DNA of 64,000 nucleotides from Nocardioides sambongensis (GCF_006494815.1 NZ_CP041091.1:4354501-4418500), one strand, 5' to 3'; numbered from the stretch's first letter, positions 33,650-42,883 are shown. The notes: a model not told the origin generated them from the sequence alone. A program made the numbers and translations.

Positions 33650-35329
33650 ATGACCCAGACGGATCAGGGAGCGACCGTCGAAGCGTTGCTCGCGCACGGT
33701 GAGGTGAGCGCCGCGGACGTCGAGCGCGCCCGCGAGCGCGCCACCGTGCAGGGCAAGCCCGTGCTCGAGGTGCTGCTGGCCGACGGCGTGATCGACCGCC
33801 GGGCGCTGTTGCGGATGGCGGCCGTCGCCGCCGGGGTCGACCACATCGACCTCTCCGACCACCCGGTCGACGCGAGCGCGGCGGCACTGGTGCCGGGCGA
33901 CTTCGCCCGGCGGTCCACCGCGCTGGCCTTCGGCTGGTCCGGCACCGAGCTGCTGGTCGCCGTACCGCTGCGGGGGATCGCGGACCTCGACCTCAAGGAC
34001 GACCTGGCCCGGCTCTCGGGCCGCCGGATCCGGCTGGTGCTGGGCAACCGCGCGGAGATCGAGAACCGGATCAACCAGATCTACCGGGCCGAGGGGGAGC
34101 TGGCCGACCTCACCGCCAACCTGGTGGTCGAGGAGGAGCAGCCCGACCTCGACTCGTTCACCGAGGTGGCCGGGGACGCCCCGGTCGTCCGGTTCGTCAG
34201 CCTGTTGATCTCGCAGGCCATCTCCGACCGGGCCTCCGACATCCACATCGAGCCGACCGAGCACGAGGTGCGGGTGCGCTACCGCATCGACGGCGTGCTG
34301 CAGGACGCCCACCGCGCCCCGCGCGGCATCCACGCCGGGGTGGTGTCCCGGCTGAAGATCATGGCGGAGATGGACATCGCCGAGCGGCGGGTCCCGCAGG
34401 ACGGCCGGCTCTCGGTGAACCACCAGGGCAAGGTGATCGACCTGCGGATCGCGACCCTGCCGACGGTGTGGGGCGAGAAGATCGTGGCCCGCGTCCTGGA
34501 CAACAGCAACACCCGGCTGGGCCTCTCGGACCTCGGCTTCAGCCGCCCCAACTTCGACCGGTTCGCGCAGTCCTACACCAAGCCCTACGGGATGATCCTG
34601 GTGACCGGCCCGACCGGCTCGGGCAAGTCGACCACCCTCTACGCGACGCTGAACGTGCTGAACCAGCCGCACGTCAACGTGATCACCGTCGAGGACCCGG
34701 TGGAATACCGCCTCGCCGGCATCAACCAGGTGCAGACCAACAACAAGGCCGGGCTGACCTTCGCCTCGGCGCTGCGGTCGATCCTGCGCTCGGACCCCGA
34801 CATCGTGCTGATCGGTGAGATCCGGGACATGGAGACCGCCACGATCGCGGTCGAGGCCTCGCTCACCGGTCACCTGGTGCTCTCCACGCTGCACACCAAC
34901 GACGCGCCGTCGGCGGTCACCCGGCTGGTCGAGATGGGCATCGAGCCGTTCCTGGTCGGATCGGCGCTGGACGCGGTGGTCGGTCAGCGGCTGTGCCGCC
35001 AGCTCTGCGAGCGGTGCCGCGAGCCCTACCTGCCGCCGGCCGAGGAGCTCGAGGCCCTGGGCCTGGTGCTCGCTCCCGGCGTCGACCAGCTCTACCGCCC
35101 CCGCGGCTGTACGTCGTGCGCGGGCACCGGCTACCGCGGACGGATGGCGTTGCACGAGGTGATGTCGGTGAGCGAGGACATCGAACGGCTCACGGTGGCC
35201 CGCGCGTCCACCGACGAGATCGGCAAGGTCGCCCGTGCCCAGGGCATGGCGACGCTGCGCGAGGACGGCTGGCTCAAGGTCCAGCAAGGCAAGACATCGA
35301 TCGAGGAGGTACTCCGTGTCGTGGGCTGA
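33650..35329 (+). CDS. pilB: Type IV pilus extension ATPase PilB/GspE
   Basis: 559-residue assembly ATPase. An N-terminal GspE/PilB N1-type domain (about 10-140), then SDRASDIHIEPTE, Walker A GPTGSGKS (320-327), Asp box VEDPVEY, Walker B DIVLIGEIRD and the zinc site CRQLCERC ... CTSC near 445-490, which separates PilB/GspE from PilT. It polymerises pilin at the base of the pilus. ATG 33650 follows GGGGGAGGTG; a GTG nine bases earlier is an alternative. Confidence 0.94.
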   Translation: MTQTDQGATVEALLAHGEVSAADVERARERATVQGKPVLEVLLADGVIDRRALLRMAAVAAGVDHIDLSDHPVDASAAALVPGDFARRSTALAFGWSGTELLVAVPLRGIADLDLKDDLARLSGRRIRLVLGNRAEIENRINQIYRAEGELADLTANLVVEEEQPDLDSFTEVAGDAPVVRFVSLLISQAISDRASDIHIEPTEHEVRVRYRIDGVLQDAHRAPRGIHAGVVSRLKIMAEMDIAERRVPQDGRLSVNHQGKVIDLRIATLPTVWGEKIVARVLDNSNTRLGLSDLGFSRPNFDRFAQSYTKPYGMILVTGPTGSGKSTTLYATLNVLNQPHVNVITVEDPVEYRLAGINQVQTNNKAGLTFASALRSILRSDPDIVLIGEIRDMETATIAVEASLTGHLVLSTLHTNDAPSAVTRLVEMGIEPFLVGSALDAVVGQRLCRQLCERCREPYLPPAEELEALGLVLAPGVDQLYRPRGCTSCAGTGYRGRMALHEVMSVSEDIERLTVARASTDEIGKVARAQGMATLREDGWLKVQQGKTSIEEVLRVVG

Positions 35330-36503
35330 CCCGCAGGGGGCGGCGGTCGCCGTACCGACCCCCACCCTGGAGCTGGACGAGCTGTTGCTGATGGTCACCG
35401 AGATCGGAGGCTCGGACCTGCACCTGACCGCCGGGGCGCCGGCGACGATCCGGATCCGGGGCGCGATGACGCCGGTGCCGAACAGCCCGATCCTCACACC
35501 GGAGATGCTGCGCACCGGCCTCTACGCGATCATGACCGAGCGGCAGCGGCAACGCTTCGAGGAGAGCCGCGAGCTGGATCTGGCCTACGCGATCCCCGGT
35601 CACGCCCGGTTCCGGGTCAACGTCTTCTGGCAGCGGGAGAGCGTCGGCGCGGTGATGCGGCTGATCCCGTGGGAGATCCAGCCGCTCGCCGAGCTCGGCA
35701 TGCCGCCGGTGGTCGAGTCCTTCGCCCGGCTCAAGCGGGGTCTGGTGCTGGTCACCGGCCCGACCGGCTCCGGCAAGTCGACCACGCTGGCCGCCGTCGT
35801 CGACCTGGTCAACCGCACCCGTCGCGGCCACATCATGACCATCGAGGACCCGATCGAGTTCCTGCACTCGCACCGCGGCTGCCTGGTCAACCAGCGCGAG
35901 GTCGGCGCGGACACCCACGACTTCCGCAACGCGCTCAAGCACGTGCTGCGCCAGGACCCGGACGTGATCCTGGTCGGCGAGCTCCGCGACCTGGAGACCA
36001 TCTCGGTGGCGCTGACCGCGGCGGAGACCGGCCACCTGGTGCTGGCCACGCTGCACACCCAGTCCGCGCAGGACACGATCAGCCGGGTGGTCGACGTGTT
36101 CCCCGCCGACCAGCAGCAGCAGATCCGCACCCAGCTGGCCGCGACGCTGCAGGGCGTGGTCTGCCAGACCCTGGTGCCCACCGTCGACGGCAAGGGCCGG
36201 GTGCCCGCCGCCGAGATCATGGTCTGCAACCCCGGCATCCGGGCGATGATCCGCGACGACAAGCTCCCGCAGATCCCCGGCGCCCTGCAGTCGGGCGCCC
36301 GCGAGGGGATGCAGACCCTCGACGCCCACCTGGCCGCGCACGTGCGGGCCGGTGTGATCACCCGGGAGGTCGGCCTCGAGCACTGCGAGCACCGCGACGA
36401 CTTCCTCTCCCTCGTCGGCGCCGGCGGCAGCCTCCCGGCCGGCACCCAGTACGCCGGCAGCGCGGCCCGCGCCACCTCCACCCACACCCAGGGCTGGTCC
36501 TGA
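35316..36503 (+). CDS. pilT: PilT-family ATPase (second)
   Basis: 395-residue retraction-type ATPase with SDLHLTAGAPATIRIRGAM, Walker A GPTGSGKS (148-155), Asp box IEDPIEF, Walker B DPDVILVGELRD and LATLHTQSAQDTI. The GTG at 35316 is preceded by GAGGAGGT and overlaps the pilB stop by 14 bp; the frame is open further upstream but lies inside pilB. Having two PilT homologues is common in twitching bacteria (PilT/PilU). This copy is co-expressed with pilB and pilC. Confidence 0.92.
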   Translation: MSWADPQGAAVAVPTPTLELDELLLMVTEIGGSDLHLTAGAPATIRIRGAMTPVPNSPILTPEMLRTGLYAIMTERQRQRFEESRELDLAYAIPGHARFRVNVFWQRESVGAVMRLIPWEIQPLAELGMPPVVESFARLKRGLVLVTGPTGSGKSTTLAAVVDLVNRTRRGHIMTIEDPIEFLHSHRGCLVNQREVGADTHDFRNALKHVLRQDPDVILVGELRDLETISVALTAAETGHLVLATLHTQSAQDTISRVVDVFPADQQQQIRTQLAATLQGVVCQTLVPTVDGKGRVPAAEIMVCNPGIRAMIRDDKLPQIPGALQSGAREGMQTLDAHLAAHVRAGVITREVGLEHCEHRDDFLSLVGAGGSLPAGTQYAGSAARATSTHTQGWS

Positions 36504-36507
36504 TCTG

Positions 36508-37719
36508 ATGAGCATCCAGTACGCCTACAAGGTCCGCGACACCGCCGGCCGCTTCCGCGAGGGCAAGGTCAAGGCCGAGTCGGAGACCGCCGTCGCCGAG
36601 CAGTTGCTGGCGATGGGCTATGTCCCGCTCGAGGTGAAGCCGGCAGGTGTCGGCCTGAACCGCGACATCACCTTCGGCCGCAAGCGGGTCACCATGAAGG
36701 ACCTCGCGGTCTTCTCCCGCCAGCTGGCGACGATGGTGGACGCCGGCCTCACCCTGATGCGCGGTCTGACCATCCTGTCCGAGCAGGTGGAGAACCCCGA
36801 GCTGCGCCGGGCACTGACCGAGGTGAAGAAGTCGGTGGAGGGTGGTCAGAGCCTCTCCTCGGCCTTCGCCGAGGACAAGCGGAGCTTCCCGCCGTTCCTG
36901 GTCAGCATGACCAAGGCCGGCGAGGTCGGTGGCTTCCTCGACGTCGCGCTCAAGCAGGTCGCGGAGACCTTCGAGGCCGAGGTCAAGCTCCGCGCCAAGA
37001 TCAAGGCGGCGATGACCTACCCGGTCGTCGTCTTCTGCATGGCGATCGTGATGTGCATCGGCATGCTGCTCTTCATCGTCCCGGTCTTCGAGAACATGTT
37101 CGCCGACCTCGGTGGCGAGCTGCCGCTGCCGACCCGGATCCTGGTCGCGCTGTCGGGCTTCGTCCGGTTCGCGGGGCCGATCTTCGTCGTAGCGCTGATC
37201 GCGTTCTTCATCTGGTGGCGACGGCACGGCCAGGACGACCGGGTCCGGGAGTTCGTGGACCCGCTGAAGCTGAAGATGCCGGTCTTCGGCCCGCTCTTCA
37301 CCAAGATCGCGCTGACCCGGTTCTCCCGGAACCTCGGCACCCTGCTTTCCTCGGGCGTCCCGATCCTCGGAGCGCTCGACATCGTCTCGTCCACGACCGG
37401 GTCGAAGGTGATCGAGCACGCCGTGCACGACGTACGGCAGTCGGTGGCGACCGGTGACTCGATCTCGGCGCCGCTCGCGCAGCACGAGGTCTTCCCACCG
37501 ATGGTGGTCCAGATGATCGCCTCCGGTGAGGAGTCCGGTGCGGTGGACCAGATGCTCAAGCGGATCGCGCAGTGGTACGAGGAGGAGGTCGAGGCGACCA
37601 CCGAGGCGCTGACCGCGCTGATCGAGCCGTTGATGATCGCCTTCCTCGGCGTGATCGTCGGCGGCATGATCATCTGCCTCTACATGCCGATGTTCTCGAT
37701 CTTCGACCTGATCGAGTGA
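36508..37719 (+). CDS. pilC: Type IV pilus inner membrane platform protein PilC
   Basis: 403-residue platform protein with two GspF domains (about 70-190 and 270-395), each ending in membrane helices: AAMTYPVVVFCMAIVMCIG and the C-terminal PLMIAFLGVIVGGMIICLYMPMF. The hallmark motifs FSRQLATMVDAGLTL and FSRNLGTLLSSGVPIL are both present. It transmits the motion of PilB/PilT to the pilus. Starts 4 bases after pilT2. Confidence 0.95.
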   Translation: MSIQYAYKVRDTAGRFREGKVKAESETAVAEQLLAMGYVPLEVKPAGVGLNRDITFGRKRVTMKDLAVFSRQLATMVDAGLTLMRGLTILSEQVENPELRRALTEVKKSVEGGQSLSSAFAEDKRSFPPFLVSMTKAGEVGGFLDVALKQVAETFEAEVKLRAKIKAAMTYPVVVFCMAIVMCIGMLLFIVPVFENMFADLGGELPLPTRILVALSGFVRFAGPIFVVALIAFFIWWRRHGQDDRVREFVDPLKLKMPVFGPLFTKIALTRFSRNLGTLLSSGVPILGALDIVSSTTGSKVIEHAVHDVRQSVATGDSISAPLAQHEVFPPMVVQMIASGEESGAVDQMLKRIAQWYEEEVEATTEALTALIEPLMIAFLGVIVGGMIICLYMPMFSIFDLIE

Positions 37720-39022
37720 GTGGTACGTCGGTGAACGCTGGACGGGACGCCGACCGGAACTGGTCGGCAGGTGGCGCACGTGACGAGGGATTCACGCTGA
37801 TCGAGGTGATCGTCGCCTTCGGCCTCTTCGTGGCGCTGGTGTCGGCGAGCATGGTGCTGCTCTCGACCACCCAGCGGACCGCCCGGGACAACACCTACCG
37901 CACGACGGCGTTGAACCTCGCTGCGCGAGAGCTCGCGATCACCTCGGACTCGTTCAACTCGCTGCTGCGTGGACCGGAGTCGATCGAGATCAACCAGGTG
38001 GTCAACGCGAACCCGCTCAGCGGCGGCACCGTCGGCCAGCCCCTCAAGGTCAACAACGTGTCCTACACGGTCAAGCGGGTCGCGCAGTGGGCGGCGGTCG
38101 GTTCGTCGGCGGCATCGACCTGCGACGACGGGACGGCGCAGGAGCTGGCCTACCTCCGGGTGCACGTCGAGGTGAGCTGGCCCGGTGCCGAGGACAGGCC
38201 GGCCGAGATGGACACCGTGCTGACGCCGTTGAAGGGCACCTACTCGGTGAACGACGGGCACATCGGTGTGAAGGTGATCGATCGGGACGGCCTGCCCGGG
38301 AGGGGCAGTCGGTCACGATCGCCGGGCCGTCCGGCACACGGACCGCGAAGACGGCTGAGGACGGATGCGTCCTCTTCGCCTTCGTCGCCCCCGGGAGCTA
38401 CACGGTGACCCTCGACACCGAGGGGTACGTCGATCTCGCCGGCGCGAAGCGCTCCACGCGGACCGTCACGGTCACCGCCGGACAGCTGTGGCGCGGCAGC
38501 GTGAGCTACGACAGTGCGGCGAGCGTCGCGGTCAGGTTCGTCACTGCCGACGGCTACGCACTCCCGACGTCCAACACCCTGCCGCTGATGTTCAGCTCCA
38601 GCGCCGGAAAGCTGGAGCGCACGGGTAGTGGCAACACCCGCACCATCACGGACCTGTGGCCCTACGCCTCGGGATACGAGGTGTGGGCCGGGCGCTGCCT
38701 GGACAACGATCCCGCGAACCTGGGGGAGGCGCGGCAGCCCGTCGTCGCCAGCACCCCCGGCTCCTTGAGCCAGATCGACGTGCCCCTGGCGCCGTTGACG
38801 GTGGTCCGGAGCGGGTCGACGTCGACAGTGACGGCGACCTCCAGACCGAGCATCGACAACCCGCAGAGCCCCTGCGCCGCGACGTCGGTGACCCTGGGCA
38901 CGCTCAACAAGGGTGAGCTCAAGACGAGCCTCCCGTACGGGCGATGGACCATCAAGATCGGTAGCCGTTCGGCAGACGTCACGCTCACCCAGGCAGCATC
39001 GCCCCAGGTGGTCAGCCCGTGA
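37716..39022 (+). CDS. PilV-like minor pilin with carboxypeptidase-regulatory-like domain (frameshifted)
   Basis: GTG start overlaps the pilC stop by 4 bp. A class III-type prepilin leader ends G25/F26 (EGFTLIEVIVAFGLF, E30 at +5). The pilin head is followed by a domain reading HIGVKVIDRDGLP then EGQSVTIAGPSG and GSYTVTLDTEGYVDLAG, a CarboxypepD_reg / prealbumin-like beta fold seen in adhesins. The frame breaks at 38296-38305 in CCCGGGAGGGG: one extra base would join the two halves into 435 residues with an overall length divisible by three. Likely an assembly error, less likely a true mutation or phase variation. Mature product would be a minor pilin, possibly at the tip. Confidence 0.78.
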
Positions 39023-39756
39023 GCGCGCCGACCCGGCGAGCGGCCGGACGCGGGCCGGTCGATGCCGGGATGACGCTCGTCGAGGTGCTCGTCGCCATAT
39101 CGCTCAGCACGCTCCTGGTCATCGCGCTCGGGTCCTTCGCCGTGGTCACGCTTCGGACGATGGACTCCGCCGAAGCGCGGATGGACAACATCAACACCGG
39201 GCAGACCGGGATGGCCGCGGTGACCAAGGTGCTCCGTACGGCGGTGCGACCCGACCAGCTCAACGACAACGGCTGCACCGCGTGCGAGGACACCGCGATC
39301 GTCACCGCGAGCGGCACCCAGGTCCGGTTCTACGCGAACATGAACAACACCGGCGGCGGGCCGAGCCTGGTGAGCCTGGAGACGATCGCGGACCCGAACC
39401 ACGCCGGCACCAGCCTGCTGCGGCAGACGATCGTCCCGCCGACCATCGCCTCCAACGGCTCGTACAGCTTCTGCTCCGTCGGGGCGAACGGGTGCAGCTA
39501 CGTCCGACGGATCGTCGCTCGTGGGCTTCCGCGGCTGACCACCAATCCGACGATCTTCGGCTACTACGGCTTCGACGGCGTCGCGCTGAGAACCGGGACG
39601 TTGCCGGCCGACGACCTGATCAAGGTCGCCAGCATCGACGTCACGTTGACCGTCCAGCTCCGCCCGGGTCAGACGCGGACGCCAGCCCAGACGCTGGTCC
39701 AGCGAGTCTCCCTGCCCAACGCCGATGCCAGCGTCCTGAACGAGCAGGAGGACTAG
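39019..39756 (+). CDS. PilW-like minor prepilin
   Basis: 245-residue prepilin-like protein. Leader peptide ends G17/M18 (AGMTLVEVLVAISLS) with E22 at +5, followed by the hydrophobic helix. The globular part has cysteine pairs C87/C90 (GCTACED) and C152/C159 in SFCSVGANGC, which may form disulfides outside the cell. GTG 39019 overlaps the preceding stop by 4 bp. Most likely a minor pilin of the priming complex. Confidence 0.82.
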   Translation: MSAPTRRAAGRGPVDAGMTLVEVLVAISLSTLLVIALGSFAVVTLRTMDSAEARMDNINTGQTGMAAVTKVLRTAVRPDQLNDNGCTACEDTAIVTASGTQVRFYANMNNTGGGPSLVSLETIADPNHAGTSLLRQTIVPPTIASNGSYSFCSVGANGCSYVRRIVARGLPRLTTNPTIFGYYGFDGVALRTGTLPADDLIKVASIDVTLTVQLRPGQTRTPAQTLVQRVSLPNADASVLNEQED

Positions 39757-39758
39757 GG

Positions 39759-41468
39759 ATGAGCCCTGAACGCACGCGCACGGCGAAGGACGAGGGGTAT
39801 GCGTTGCTGGTCGTGCTCGCGACCGTGACGATCCTGATCGGACTGCTCACCGTCGTGCTCACCTACTCGACGCGCACGATCAAGACGGTGCGCGACGCCT
39901 CCGACTGGAACCAGGCACTGCTCGCCGCCGACGCCGGCGTCGCCGACTACCTCGCCCGGCTCAACGCCGACGAGAGCTACTGGCGCGCGATCGACTGCAC
40001 GAACACCGCGCTCAAGGGACCGATCGGCACCTGCGGCTGGGGGGCGACGACCAAGCCCGGCTGGGCGAACGTGCCCGGAGGCGGCGGCGCTCAGTTCCAC
40101 TACGAGGTCAACACCACCTCCACGCCGTCGACGGGCACCGTCGTCCTCACCTCGACCGGGAAGATGCGGGAGGAGACCCGCACCATCGAGGTCCGGATGC
40201 GTCGTGGTGGCTTCGGCGAGTTCCTCTACTACACCGTCTACGAGACCGTCGATCCGGAGAACGAGGCGGTCTACGGGTACCAGAACCAGACCGCCATCAA
40301 CCGCTGCACGAAGTACGCGTACGACGGACGAGACACCAACTACTGCAGTGACATCAACTTCGTGAGTGGCGACGTGATCGACGGTCCGCTGCACACCAAC
40401 GACTCGATGCTGATGTACGGATCCCCCCGGTTCAACGGCACGACCACCACGTCGAAGCCGGACTGCGACAAGCTGCGGCCCACCACCTGCTACCGGAGGA
40501 ACGGCAGCCCGAGTCCGAACTTCGTCCGCGGCATCGCCTACCGCGACGAGATCCAGCTGCCCGAGAGCATCGGCGACCTGAAGCCCTATGCAGATCCCAC
40601 GCAGCCCGGCACCGGGTGCCTCTACACCGGACCGACCCGGATCGTGATCAAGGAGGGCTCGGGCTCCAACCCGTCCACGATGAAGGTCTGGAGCCCGTGG
40701 ACGAAGACCAGCAAGACCGGGTGCGGGACGGTGCCGCTGGACGGCACCAAGGACATCACGATCCCGAACAACAACCTGGTCTACGTCCGCGACGTCCCCT
40801 CGGGCTACGGGAACCCCTATGCGGGAGCGTCCAAGAACCCGGGGACCGGGGCCTGCCCCGAGAAGTGGATCGGCAACAACTATCCGCTCGCAGGCACGAC
40901 TACGTCCGGCGACTACAACCAGACGTTGGACGAGGCCAAGTGCACCTACGGGACGGTCTATCTCGAGGGGAAGCTCCGCGGCCGGCTCACCGTCGCCGCG
41001 GAGAACAACATCGTGATCACCGATGACCTCACCTACAGCGGTGGCCGCACCGGCACCGACGCGCTCGGGCTGATCGCCAACGAGTCGGTGAAGATCTACC
41101 ACCCCGTCCGCTGCACCAACTATTCGAGCTACCAGCGCGAGTGCAACGGCGGTAGCAACCTCTCCCGGCCCAACAGCGCCGGCGTGTTCGAGGATCCCGT
41201 GGTCAATGCCGCGATCCTGACGTTGCAGCACAGTTTCACCGTGCAGCAGTATCAGTTCGGCAGTCGCTTGGGCGACCTCAACCTGTTCGGCACCATCGCG
41301 CAGAAGTTCCGCGGACCGGTCGGCACCACCGGCAGCTCCGGCTATCTGAAGCAGTACGTCTATGACACGCGGATGCGGTACGCGCCGCCGCCGTACTTCC
41401 TCGATCCGGTGCGGAGTGCGTGGGGCGTGAAGACCTACGGGGAACTGACGCCGCGCTACCGCGACTGA
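39759..41468 (+). CDS. PilX-like large minor pilin / pilus-associated surface protein
   Basis: 569 residues with an N-terminal pilin-like hydrophobic helix (DEGYALLVVLATVTILIGLL, 11-30) in which the +5 glutamate is replaced by valine, as in GspK/PilX-type pilins. The large extracellular part is rich in Asn, Thr, Tyr and Gly and contains about ten cysteines (for example C101, C112, C191, C203), consistent with a disulfide-stabilised surface domain. It also has a DVIDGPLHTNDSM segment found in PilX-like actinobacterial proteins. AGGAGG precedes ATG 39759. Unusually long for PilX; a tip adhesin role is plausible but unproven. Confidence 0.75.
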   Translation: MSPERTRTAKDEGYALLVVLATVTILIGLLTVVLTYSTRTIKTVRDASDWNQALLAADAGVADYLARLNADESYWRAIDCTNTALKGPIGTCGWGATTKPGWANVPGGGGAQFHYEVNTTSTPSTGTVVLTSTGKMREETRTIEVRMRRGGFGEFLYYTVYETVDPENEAVYGYQNQTAINRCTKYAYDGRDTNYCSDINFVSGDVIDGPLHTNDSMLMYGSPRFNGTTTTSKPDCDKLRPTTCYRRNGSPSPNFVRGIAYRDEIQLPESIGDLKPYADPTQPGTGCLYTGPTRIVIKEGSGSNPSTMKVWSPWTKTSKTGCGTVPLDGTKDITIPNNNLVYVRDVPSGYGNPYAGASKNPGTGACPEKWIGNNYPLAGTTTSGDYNQTLDEAKCTYGTVYLEGKLRGRLTVAAENNIVITDDLTYSGGRTGTDALGLIANESVKIYHPVRCTNYSSYQRECNGGSNLSRPNSAGVFEDPVVNAAILTLQHSFTVQQYQFGSRLGDLNLFGTIAQKFRGPVGTTGSSGYLKQYVYDTRMRYAPPPYFLDPVRSAWGVKTYGELTPRYRD

Positions 41469-41481
41469 GTCATCTGCAGTG

Positions 41482-41514
41482 GACGCAGGATCGGCCCGAG
41501 GCCGGTCCTGCGTC
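41482..41514 (+). terminator. Hairpin after the pilB-pilX operon
   Basis: GACGCAGGA (41482-41490) pairs with TCCTGCGTC (41506-41514) and continues inward to a 14-bp stem with one G-T pair and a 5-nt loop. It is 14 bp after the pilX-like stop; no T run follows. It separates the minor pilin operon from the pilA unit. Confidence 0.6.
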
Positions 41515-41653
41515 GGTCGGTCCTGCCCTCGCTCAGCGGCATTCGAGGCCCCGGTGGGCGGGACATTGGCCCAGGTCGTCCCGGGCCTTCGGCACTGATG
41601 TTCCCGGCGTTCGCACCGAGTTGGGCAGCGGTCGAAAAACTCTGAGCTTTGCC

Positions 41654-41680
41654 CTCAAGTCCGCGCCGACCTGCGCCGAT
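41654..41680 (+). promoter_or_regulatory. FliA/WhiG-like promoter for pilA
   Basis: CTCAAGT at 41654-41660, 14 bases, then GCCGAT at 41675-41680, the best match of the five related pil promoters. It would give a leader of about 79 nt before the pilA GTG at 41766. The rest of the 297-bp gap (41469-41765) holds only the upstream terminator hairpin. Confidence 0.68.
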
Positions 41681-41765
41681 GCATCAACCGGGCACAGCGT
41701 CGGACCACCTCGTCTGAGCGACACGGTGTCCGACAGCACTGGACACATTCACCTAGGAGACACAC

Positions 41766-42236
41766 GTGTTGGCAACGCTCAAGCGCATCACCGCCCGTCG
41801 TGAGGACGGCACCGACAAGGACCAGGGCTTCACCCTGATCGAGCTTCTCGTCGTGATCGTCATCGTCGGCATCCTCGCCGCGATCGCGATCCCGGTCTTC
41901 CTGAACCAGCGGCAGAAGGCCGTCGACTCCGGCCTCAAGTCGGACCTGAAGGCCGCAGCGACGACGGTGGAGACGTGGATCGTGGACAACCCGTCGACAA
42001 CCATCACCGCCGACACGGCGGGAGCGACGGGCACTGGAATCCTGGACGACTTCAAGCCGACCAGCGGCAACACGGTGATCCTCAAGCCCGCGACCGGCGG
42101 CGGATACACGATCTGCGCCTTCAACCCGAAGGCATCCGAAGCCACCGCCGCCGATGCGAACAAGAACATGTACTACGACTCGGCCAACGGCGGTCTCCAG
42201 TCGACGTTGAACACCGCTGGCTGCTCGGCCAGTTGA
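41766..42236 (+). CDS. pilA: Type IV pilin PilA1
   Basis: 156-residue major-type pilin. Leader cleavage is expected after G21 (DQGFTLIELLVV), mature N-terminal Phe22, Glu26 at +5, and a 25-residue hydrophobic helix. The short C-terminal head ends with a disulfide candidate C118 (YTICAF) and C153 (TAGCSAS). GTG 41766 with TAGGAGAC nine bases upstream. First of a tandem pilin pair under the strongest pil promoter. Confidence 0.93.
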   Translation: MLATLKRITARREDGTDKDQGFTLIELLVVIVIVGILAAIAIPVFLNQRQKAVDSGLKSDLKAAATTVETWIVDNPSTTITADTAGATGTGILDDFKPTSGNTVILKPATGGGYTICAFNPKASEATAADANKNMYYDSANGGLQSTLNTAGCSAS

Positions 42237-42268
42237 GCTCGCTCGCTACAGATCTGAAGGGGAACGAC

Positions 42269-42718
42269 ATGAGCCACCAGACTGAGAGCACCACCGCCGA
42301 GAAGGATCAGGGCTTCACCCTGATCGAGCTTCTCGTCGTGATCGTCATCGTCGGCATCCTGGCCGCGATCGCGATCCCGGTCTTCCTGAACCAGCGGGAG
42401 AAGGCGGTCGACGCCGGCGTCGAGTCCGACGTCAAGCAGTTGGCCACCATCGAGGAGACCATCTACACGGACAAGCAGGCGTACAGCACCGCGACCGCCG
42501 ACATCGAGGCCGAGGGCTTCGAGGCATCCGACGGCAACGTGATCCTGATCGCCACCAGCAGCACCGGTTTCTGCATCAAGGGTTCGAACCCGAACGGCAG
42601 CAAGGACGGAACCGCCAGCGCGTTCTGGTACGACTCGGAAGGCGGCGGTCTGTCGTCCGGCGCCACGAAGCCGACCGGGGGCGCATGCGGTTCGCTGACT
42701 CCCGCGGCCTTCAGCTGA
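42269..42718 (+). CDS. pilA: Type IV pilin PilA2
   Basis: 149-residue second pilin, cleaved after G15 (DQGFTLIELL). Its first about 30 mature residues are identical to PilA1, and the DNA of that segment (42306-42397 against 41820-41911) differs at only a few bases, whereas the head domain differs completely. C111 and C140 may form the C-terminal disulfide loop. It starts 32 bp after pilA1 with GAAGGGGAAC upstream and is followed by a hairpin terminator. Confidence 0.93.
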   Translation: MSHQTESTTAEKDQGFTLIELLVVIVIVGILAAIAIPVFLNQREKAVDAGVESDVKQLATIEETIYTDKQAYSTATADIEAEGFEASDGNVILIATSSTGFCIKGSNPNGSKDGTASAFWYDSEGGGLSSGATKPTGGACGSLTPAAFS

Positions 42719-42743
42719 CGGCGGATGACCGTGAGGTGATCAC

Positions 42744-42777
42744 CAGTGGCGCGTCGCCCTCGGGCGGCGCGCCACTG
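42744..42777 (+). terminator. Terminator hairpin after pilA2
   Basis: CAGTGGCGCG (42744-42753) pairs with CGCGCCACTG (42768-42777), and the inside CGCC/GGCG extends the stem to about 15 bp with a 4-nt loop. It is 25 bp after the pilA2 stop and is followed by CGCGTTTC, a short T tract. Confidence 0.68.
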
Positions 42778-42805
42778 CGCGTTTCAAGATTCTTCACCCG
42801 AACCG

Positions 42806-42832
42806 CTCACGAACCGCTCAACCCCTGCCGAT
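42806..42832 (+). promoter_or_regulatory. FliA/WhiG-like promoter for the acidic protein gene
   Basis: CTCACGA at 42806-42812, 14 bases, then GCCGAT at 42827-42832, with the same spacing as the pilA promoter, 52 bp before ATG 42884. It places the following unknown gene in the same regulon as the pilus. Confidence 0.58.
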
Positions 42833-42883
42833 GAGAGCAACGACAGGTCCACCAACGAGCACGTCCCGAGGAGCTGGCAAGTC

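Noticed and set aside
41631..41700. Possible c-di-GMP riboswitch in the pilA leader
   Set aside because: The conserved GEMM core and stems could not be found, and the segment is better explained by the FliA-like promoter.
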